Source: an uncultured Akkermansia sp. | GTDB taxonomy: Bacteria; Verrucomicrobiota; Verrucomicrobiia; Verrucomicrobiales; Akkermansiaceae | Assembly: GCA_900766865.1 (NCBI GenBank) | Contig: CAAFXA010000040.1 | Coordinates: 1 to 7,098, forward strand | Direction: 5' to 3' | DNA length: 7,098 bases | Shown here: piece after piece, positions 1 to 6,009 of the stretch | Position numbering within the stretch: the first letter of the stretch is position 1 | How the letters are laid out: each line of letters opens with the position of its first letter | Program-made: the position numbers and the translations under genes | The notes under the pieces: generated by a model | What the model was told of the DNA's origin: nothing | Databases searched by the model: none | The model's input: only the letters and a program-made list of their open reading frames with translations

Positions 1-1675
1 ACTGGGCACAACAGGGCACGACTCTCTGGACAATCTGAATCTCTATGCAAGCCACAAAACGGAGGATAATGACAATGTGAGCGATTTACAGGCAATCATC
101 CGCAAAATCACCATCCGAAAACATTTTGCCGGCGGGGCTCCTTTCCTGCGTTTGTGCGATACCCCAGGCGTAGATGACCCGAATCCGCAGGCACTCAGCC
201 ACACATTCCAGGCAATCAAGGCTGAGACGGATTTACTCATCATCGCCAACCGCCCCGGGAACATGCCCAGCATCACCCAGCCCCTGGCTATGTTCCTAAG
301 CAACCTCAAGAAACTGGATACATCTGCCCCGCTGCGCGACCGCTCCATTTTCTTCGTCAACTGGCACCGTTCCATCGACCCGGAACAGAAGAATGCGAAC
401 ATCCGCATCCAGAAGGTTCATGAGAAGAGCGTATTCCCGGCGTCTTCCATTTATGGCCCCTGCGACATCATGAGCCAGGAAGCCATCGACGCTTTCCTCA
501 ATCACATCAATGGCAGACTTCGCAATGATATTCCCCGTCAGGATAATGAACTCATCCAGAACCTGACCCGCGAATGGAAAAGCATTCAAGCCTGTGTACG
601 CACTCAGGTGCTCGACATGCTGCGAGACCAGGCGCCACCTATGCCGGACGAAATGCAGCGAGACCTGGACTTCAAGCTGGATGCCTGGTTCGATAAGCGA
701 TTCGACACTTCTTCCAACAGAAACGAAACGGAATATTTCATGGGCTGTCTCCGCACTCGCATGAATGAGAAAACCAGGGGGTGCCGTACCCACGCCACAC
801 TGGAGAAACTCCGTGATCGGGTCAAATCTATCCGTGACGCAAAGAGCGAACTCATCAAGAACTGGCTGAAAGAAAACGCCTCTGAAGAGAAGTGCAAAAT
901 GATGATTGATGCTCACACCAGCCCGGAAGCTGAAATCCTGCCTAAGCTGGCCGAGCAGATGACGGAGCTTGTGCAGGAGCTGACTGCAGTGGCAGAAGAT
1001 ATCGGCCCGGTCATTCAGGACGATGTGTATCAAGTCATCACCGAAGCCCTCGGGCAGGATGCGGCAGCTCAGCTGTGCCCCGGCAACACGCCGGCAGAAG
1101 GCCTAGGTTCTCTCTGCTCTAAACTGGAGGCCACCAGCCGGGATGAGGATGTGGCATTCATCACGCGGAATCTGCGTGAATTCGCCGGCATTTCCATGCA
1201 GATGCGCTGCATCATGCGCCACGAACTGCGCCCTGCACTCAATCTGCTGGATTCTTTCCGATGGCATGCAGACCGCCGACAGGAGCTGATAAAGGATGTA
1301 ACAGACATGATAGGCAACGCCCCCCAGGGTGATATGTGCAAAAAATGGCTTATAAGCGCTAAGCTCTGCTCCTTAAGTGATGAAGCCTTCGTTCATAGCG
1401 ATTTCTATAAAAAGCTTTTCACCACCAGCATGATGGTGATTGATGCCGTGCTGAGCTCCAATTCCAACAAGTTCGCCAAACTCATGGAGGATTACATGGC
1501 CGATGCCAGCCAGACCCTGGCTACCCAGCGCCGCTGCGAGAACGGCTGGCGCAAGGCTCTGCGCCCCTACGGCAATATCATCCTGGCTGCAGAGTGGTCA
1601 CATGTAGCCGGACAGGCCGCCAATTCCAAACAATATGCCGAACTGGTAGACAACCTCGAAGACTCCCTTGCATAA
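1..1675 (+). CDS. Dynamin-like GTPase A, 5'-truncated by window edge
   Basis: Reading from base 2, the frame is open for 557 codons to a TAA at 1673-1675, so the true start and the P-loop (G1) lie upstream of the window. Numbering from the first visible codon, DTPG at residues 53-56 is the G3 motif, preceded by a hydrophobic strand (FLRLC). A second hydrophobic strand (DLLIIA, about 77-82) follows, then FFVN with NWHR at 120-123 where the G4 N/TKxD motif would be expected. From about residue 160 to the end the protein is charged and helix-rich with no GTPase motifs, as expected for a dynamin-type stalk. I see no convincing membrane segment, unlike the two GTPases that follow. The next gene starts 18 nt downstream, which suggests an operon. 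I infer that it hydrolyses GTP and partners GTPases B and C. The GTPase call is firm from G3 and its surroundings; the dynamin-like assignment rests partly on context. A different P-loop GTPase family is the alternative. Confidence 0.75.
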   Translation, partial: LGTTGHDSLDNLNLYASHKTEDNDNVSDLQAIIRKITIRKHFAGGAPFLRLCDTPGVDDPNPQALSHTFQAIKAETDLLIIANRPGNMPSITQPLAMFLSNLKKLDTSAPLRDRSIFFVNWHRSIDPEQKNANIRIQKVHEKSVFPASSIYGPCDIMSQEAIDAFLNHINGRLRNDIPRQDNELIQNLTREWKSIQACVRTQVLDMLRDQAPPMPDEMQRDLDFKLDAWFDKRFDTSSNRNETEYFMGCLRTRMNEKTRGCRTHATLEKLRDRVKSIRDAKSELIKNWLKENASEEKCKMMIDAHTSPEAEILPKLAEQMTELVQELTAVAEDIGPVIQDDVYQVITEALGQDAAAQLCPGNTPAEGLGSLCSKLEATSRDEDVAFITRNLREFAGISMQMRCIMRHELRPALNLLDSFRWHADRRQELIKDVTDMIGNAPQGDMCKKWLISAKLCSLSDEAFVHSDFYKKLFTTSMMVIDAVLSSNSNKFAKLMEDYMADASQTLATQRRCENGWRKALRPYGNIILAAEWSHVAGQAANSKQYAELVDNLEDSLA

Positions 1676-1693
1676 TTAACACATTTAAACACC

Positions 1694-3475
1694 ATGAACA
1701 TCAACGATATTATCCAATCCGCCATCTCTCTCTCCGAGAAATACAAGACCTCCGCGCAGACAGAACAACTCCGCTCTTTAGCCGAAGCCATTAAGCAGGA
1801 TAAGCTCAAAGTTGTGGTACTCGGTGATTTCAAAGCCGGTAAGTCCACCCTGCTCAACCGCTTGTTCATCCGCAAGGACATGCTTCCGACCGACCATCTG
1901 GAAGCCACCGCTGTGCCGACTCATCTCAGCAACGGCTCCATGGGCATGAACACATGGATGCGCAACCCGAATGGCGAAGATGTACTGGTAACTGAGCGCC
2001 GGACATTCACCGACGCTGATGTTGCCGCCACGGTAACGGCATCCACAGAAGAAGAACGCGCCAGCAAGGCGCAGCGATACAGCCGCGTAAGCATCACCAT
2101 GCCCGGTATCCTGCCGGAAAACATCATTCTGGTCGATACCCCCGGGCTCAATACAACGAATACGGCCATTTACACCGGCACACTGGCAGAGGCGCGCACC
2201 GCAGATGCCATTCTCTATGTCGTCCGCGCCAAGCAGCTCAGTTCCAGAGAACAGGCACTCATCACCGATTTAGCAGGTGGCCAGCAGCTCAAAGTGCCTG
2301 TACATATTATCCTGACTCATGATTCAGCCGCCAATATTGCCCAGTCTCAGTTGCAGAATATCTGCCAGGCCATTCAGGCACAGCTCAAGCTCTGCAAGGT
2401 GAATTGCGGTGTTTCCGTATTCTCGCTGGACGGTCATTCTGAATCCACAAGCTCTGTTGCAGAACGCATCAACACCTCATTTGATGAAGGCTTCGGTTTT
2501 GGTGTAGTTCCCGCAGCTGCTCCGGTTGAAGCAACAGCCGAAACTGGTGATATCGAAAGTGAACTGCTCGCTTTCTTCAATGGTGAAGTGCGACGCGGTC
2601 GCGCTGCCCGCGTTGCCCGAGAGCTCACGCCTCTGCTGGCTTCCCTGAAGGCGGCCGTGCAGGCACGCCTGACCATGGCCGGGGCCAATGAAGCGGAGAT
2701 TAAAAAAATTGAGGAAAAGAAAGCGGAAATTCAGCAGGAATATCTCCGCGTGGTCGAATCACTGCTGATGGATGTGCGCACCGCTCAATACACATTCAGC
2801 AACAATGTTGTTTCTGACCTGGACACACTTCGTGATAAGCGAATTGCTGAATTGAACCTTCTGCAGCAAGCAGGCCAGATACTCGCCGCCATCAGCGACT
2901 GGCACCAGAATATGCCACAGGAACTCCAGCGCGTCCTGACCACGCGCAAATTAGACCTTGAACGTGATATCATGGCTATTTGCCAGAAGCACAATCAGGC
3001 AATTAAAGATAAGCTTGCTCCGGACGAAATTAAAACTAATATGCCAAGCGACTGGCTGACCAAGTTTGTTAATTTCGTTCCGAACTGGGCACTGATTCTG
3101 GCAGATTACATTATTTTTGACATCATCTCACCGCTCCCCGTCCTGTTGGATGTTCCCCTGCGCATGATTGCAGACAAGGTTCCCGTCATTCGCGACCTCA
3201 TGCCGGCCAACATTGCAGCAAGCCTTGCCCGGACGATGGCCGGCAACAAACTTACCGACTGCATCAAGGATATCCAGGAGCAGGTTCGCAAGCAACTGGA
3301 CGCTAAGTTCGATGAACTGAATCAGAAACTGAAAGCCCAGCTGCAGGAAGCCGACATCTTCGCGGAGCAGGATGCCGCTATTGCCGAATTCCGCAATGGT
3401 ACACTGACTGCCACCCAGAAACAACAGCTGGAAGCAGAAATGGAGCAAATTTCCCAGTGGAGTCTTAACATCTAA
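1694..3475 (+). CDS. Dynamin-like GTPase B (593 aa)
   Basis: The N-terminus carries a complete GTPase core: P-loop GDFKAGKST at residues 44-52, a candidate G2 threonine in the ATAVPT stretch at 71-76, and G3 DTPG at 148-151. The G4 position reads LTHDS (207-211), a departure from TKxD. Spacing and the 'GDFKAGKST...ATAVPT' pattern are typical of bacterial dynamin-like proteins. An Ala/Pro/Glu-rich linker (about 271-290) leads into a long helical region with coiled-coil character near 333-365 and 520-590. A strongly hydrophobic stretch at about 458-503, containing NWALILADYIIF, is a likely membrane-inserting paddle or transmembrane segment. In this family GTP binding drives assembly on membranes and remodelling, so I infer a cytoplasmic-face membrane GTPase. 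The ATG lies 18 nt after the previous stop and has no purine-rich Shine-Dalgarno. The length is close to that of LeoA (about 570-580 aa), but I do not claim orthology. Confidence 0.9.
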   Translation: MNINDIIQSAISLSEKYKTSAQTEQLRSLAEAIKQDKLKVVVLGDFKAGKSTLLNRLFIRKDMLPTDHLEATAVPTHLSNGSMGMNTWMRNPNGEDVLVTERRTFTDADVAATVTASTEEERASKAQRYSRVSITMPGILPENIILVDTPGLNTTNTAIYTGTLAEARTADAILYVVRAKQLSSREQALITDLAGGQQLKVPVHIILTHDSAANIAQSQLQNICQAIQAQLKLCKVNCGVSVFSLDGHSESTSSVAERINTSFDEGFGFGVVPAAAPVEATAETGDIESELLAFFNGEVRRGRAARVARELTPLLASLKAAVQARLTMAGANEAEIKKIEEKKAEIQQEYLRVVESLLMDVRTAQYTFSNNVVSDLDTLRDKRIAELNLLQQAGQILAAISDWHQNMPQELQRVLTTRKLDLERDIMAICQKHNQAIKDKLAPDEIKTNMPSDWLTKFVNFVPNWALILADYIIFDIISPLPVLLDVPLRMIADKVPVIRDLMPANIAASLARTMAGNKLTDCIKDIQEQVRKQLDAKFDELNQKLKAQLQEADIFAEQDAAIAEFRNGTLTATQKQQLEAEMEQISQWSLNI

Positions 3476-3490
3476 CCCGGCCCAACAGTT

Positions 3491-5884
3491 ATGATACAGA
3501 CTAACCTTCGCACCGAAAAGCTGGAACAATACAATTTTCACCGTTCCCGCCTGATTGACCTTTGCGACAAAGCCGCGCCCATTCTGGAACAGGCACAGCA
3601 GATTCAGAAGCGACATCTGCCCTACACTACCCCCGCAGATAAACTCCGGGCAGACAGCTACACCCTGGTGCTCATCGGCGGATTCCAAAGCGGCAAATCC
3701 ACCCTGTTCAACTACCTGTGCGATGGCCGGGAGCTCTCACCCGTTGGCCCCAGCGGCGGCGGCATCCGCACCAGCGGCTGCATGGTGACCGCCCATCCCG
3801 TCAAAGGGGGAGAATCTGAACGTGCCATCATCACCTGGCGCTCCCCGGAAGAGCTATTGACCGCGCTAGGCAACCCGCTCATCAAATATTACGAGAATCC
3901 CGTTTCCTTTGTGTCTCTGACCCCACGCGAAGTGAATCTGGACAAGGAGGAAGACCGGAACAAACTGGCACAACTGGCCATTCAGGAACTTACTAACCCG
4001 TCTGCGGATTTGAGCGATGAGAATATGGAACTTCTTCGCTTTACTCTTCTGGTCTGCCGGTTCTACAATCATTTCAAACAGCGCTGCAAAGCAGGCAAGA
4101 GCGAATGTAAGCCGGATGAAACGGTGAAGCTCACCTCCTATCCCCAGGAGTGGGAAAGCAAATGGTACAACACTCAGAAAAAAGGCGCATGGGTGGAGCT
4201 TCCCAACTTCTCGGAAGAAGAAGTGCAATTTGCTTTCTGCGGCGGGGTGGAGCTCTTCCTCGCCTCCCCCATTCTGCGTAATATCGGGTGCAGCATCATC
4301 GACTGCCCCGGGCTCTTCATCTCCAAATGGGATACCGAGATTGCCTCCCGCTGCATCCGGGAAGCAAACGCCATTCTCTACATGATGAAGGGAGAGACGG
4401 AGCTCTCACAGGAAGGGCTTACAGCCCTGCAGGAATGCATCCGCATGGGTGGTGCTCACAAAATCATCTTTGGTGCTAATTTACGCAAGACTCCCGTGCA
4501 GTGGAGCCGTGTTCTGCAGAATGGGGTTCTGCCCAAGTTAATGAGGAATGGCTTCAGCAATCCGGTGGTTCACAACTTCCATGCAGCCATTGCCCTGCGC
4601 ACGCGTGAGCTGATGTATGAAGAATATGGTATGCTCTCCCAGCCCTCCAGAGCAGCCATCGAATACGACATTGAGCTGGAAGGTATGCCCTCCAGCGTGA
4701 AAGATTACCTGAGCAAGCAGCTCGATGTATTCATCCCAATGATGGCCAGCCCCGCAGCAAAAAAACTGGCAGACTACGCAGATAATTACCAGAAACTGGA
4801 AAAGCTCAGCGGCGTGCCTGATTTTGTAGGTGCAGCCAGCGACCACGTTGTCGGGACTCGTGCCACCAGCGTGCTGATTCACGAAGGCACCAAGCAGCTT
4901 CAGGCCTCGCTCTTGCAGGCGAAGGATGAAATGGGCCAGAAAATCGAGCTGCTGGAAAGCGATGTCAATAATGCCCGAAAGGAGCTCAAAGAAAAGGAAA
5001 ACGCTCTTATGGAGTTCATGGAAACCAGAGAATCGCATGAAAACTCTCTTAGCGCCGAACTCGGCCAGGCTGAAAGAGCTATCTATGATCACTACGATCA
5101 GAAAATCAACCGAGCCATTGACAACAGATATGATGATCTTGTTTCCATTACTCAGAAAATAATGCCAAATACCGTTCAACTCCTCTGGGTGGACAGAAAC
5201 GTACTTATCCAACAATATAACAATGAAGTCGGGCAAGTGCTCAGTCAATGCCTGGAAGAGGTGAGAAATGACATTCTTAACAGTTTCGCGACCTTGCCTG
5301 CCGTTACCAAGCTCAGGCAAGCTTTTGATGGACACCGGCGCGAGCTCATGAAGGCACTGCAAAGCTTCAAGCAAATTGGAAGTCTGGCCGGGATGTCTTT
5401 CGACTTCCCCACAGAGTTCAAGGACTCCGTCATGGGGATTGTGCTGCCAAAAACCGGCCTTGTTATAAGCAGGGAAATCGAGGCGCAAGGCGGAGCGTGG
5501 AACTGGATCTGGACCATTCTGCTCTGTGGAATAAATCTGTTCTTCCAGACTTCAAGAGACCGTGCAGAGCATATTGTTAAGCAGTATATAAATAATTTCA
5601 AGAGAAATACTCGAGAAGCACTGAAAGCCTGTATGGAGCAACCCGATCCGGCTGGGCCTATGAAGATTCTTCAAAATACCCGGAGTGAATTCTCGGCTCA
5701 TTTCATCAAGGCAGAAAAGGAAATCGATGCAGCTCTGCAAACCGCAGAAAACATGCTGAACGCCGAGCAGGACAAAGCCTCTATCATTCCCGCACTTCAG
5801 AAACTGATTGAAACAACAGACACCAAACTGAAGGAATGTCAGCAGATGGAGGCGGATATCCGTGCTGATTTACAGCGCTCGTAA
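3491..5884 (+). CDS. Large dynamin-like GTPase C (797 aa)
   Basis: The P-loop GGFQSGKST is at residues 63-71, a likely G2 threonine at T94 (GIRTSG), and G3 is the variant DCPG at 271-274. The G4 region is degenerate (FGANLRK, 327-333). About 175 residues separate G2 from G3, against about 75 in GTPase B, so the G domain carries a large charged, helix-rich insertion with several cysteines (C189, C199, C206, C250). After the G domain come a charged coiled coil (about 465-545), a further helical region, a hydrophobic segment at about 669-686 (AWNWIWTILLCGINLFF) suited to membrane insertion, and a final helical tail (735-797). The order is G domain, stalk, membrane tip, returning stalk, as in bacterial dynamin-like proteins. 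The gene begins 15 nt after GTPase B, so the two are probably co-transcribed and may form hetero-oligomers. The ATG lacks a Shine-Dalgarno; it is kept because it gives a full lead-in helix before the P-loop and fits the gap. Confidence 0.9.
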   Translation: MIQTNLRTEKLEQYNFHRSRLIDLCDKAAPILEQAQQIQKRHLPYTTPADKLRADSYTLVLIGGFQSGKSTLFNYLCDGRELSPVGPSGGGIRTSGCMVTAHPVKGGESERAIITWRSPEELLTALGNPLIKYYENPVSFVSLTPREVNLDKEEDRNKLAQLAIQELTNPSADLSDENMELLRFTLLVCRFYNHFKQRCKAGKSECKPDETVKLTSYPQEWESKWYNTQKKGAWVELPNFSEEEVQFAFCGGVELFLASPILRNIGCSIIDCPGLFISKWDTEIASRCIREANAILYMMKGETELSQEGLTALQECIRMGGAHKIIFGANLRKTPVQWSRVLQNGVLPKLMRNGFSNPVVHNFHAAIALRTRELMYEEYGMLSQPSRAAIEYDIELEGMPSSVKDYLSKQLDVFIPMMASPAAKKLADYADNYQKLEKLSGVPDFVGAASDHVVGTRATSVLIHEGTKQLQASLLQAKDEMGQKIELLESDVNNARKELKEKENALMEFMETRESHENSLSAELGQAERAIYDHYDQKINRAIDNRYDDLVSITQKIMPNTVQLLWVDRNVLIQQYNNEVGQVLSQCLEEVRNDILNSFATLPAVTKLRQAFDGHRRELMKALQSFKQIGSLAGMSFDFPTEFKDSVMGIVLPKTGLVISREIEAQGGAWNWIWTILLCGINLFFQTSRDRAEHIVKQYINNFKRNTREALKACMEQPDPAGPMKILQNTRSEFSAHFIKAEKEIDAALQTAENMLNAEQDKASIIPALQKLIETTDTKLKECQQMEADIRADLQRS

Positions 5885-5907
5885 TCTGCCCCTACACACC
5901 GGATACA

Positions 5908-5943
5908 AGAACGGCGGCATGGCTGCCTACACGCCGCAGTTCT
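5908..5943 (+). terminator. Possible hairpin terminator/attenuator after GTPase C
   Basis: An 11-bp imperfect inverted repeat is visible: the left arm 5908-5918 (agaacggcggc) pairs with the right arm 5933-5943 (gccgcagttct) with one G-A mismatch (5913/5938), around a 14-nt loop. It begins 24 nt after the stop of GTPase C. The downstream flank is CTCTGTCTGAG, not a run of T, so it is not a classic intrinsic terminator. It may weaken read-through, stabilise the upstream mRNA 3' end, or have no role. Confidence 0.35.
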
Positions 5944-5976
5944 CTGTCTGAGAGCATTTTATGCTGCCTCCGGCAG
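5942..5976 (+). repeat. Cluster of short inverted repeats ahead of LRAT gene
   Basis: Three small palindromes sit nose to tail: ctct/agag (5942-5945 and 5951-5954), agcat-ttt-atgct (5953-5965) and ctgcc-tcc-ggcag (5964-5976). The last two overlap by two bases, so they are mutually exclusive foldings. The first also overlaps the right arm of the preceding hairpin by two bases. All lie in the only sizeable non-coding gap. Such clusters occur as REP-like intergenic elements, operators or attenuators; no function can be assigned from one copy. Confidence 0.4.
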
Positions 5977-6009
5977 ACGCAATTATCCATTCCATCATAT
6001 CAAAACAAC

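Noticed and set aside
61..79. GGAGG at 61-65 followed by GTG at 77 as the start of GTPase A
   Set aside because: It looks like a ribosome site, but the frame is open to the window edge upstream, and a start here would leave a GTPase with G3 but no P-loop. The gene most likely begins outside the window.
296..1033. Minus-strand open frame of 245 codons inside GTPase A
   Set aside because: It lies fully opposite a well-supported gene, has no recognisable domain, and its composition is that expected from the complement of a coding frame.
3128..3688. Minus-strand open frame of 186 codons spanning the B-C junction
   Set aside because: It overlaps the end of GTPase B and the start of GTPase C, including up to its P-loop, and shows no domain or credible start context.
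4538..5488. Minus-strand open frame of 316 codons inside GTPase C
   Set aside because: It is long, but it is antisense to the stalk of a clear dynamin-like protein and has an odd His/Phe-rich composition with no motif. It is a shadow frame.
5908..5943. Strong intrinsic terminator
   Set aside because: The stem is real but no T-run follows, so it is listed only as a low-confidence terminator or attenuator.
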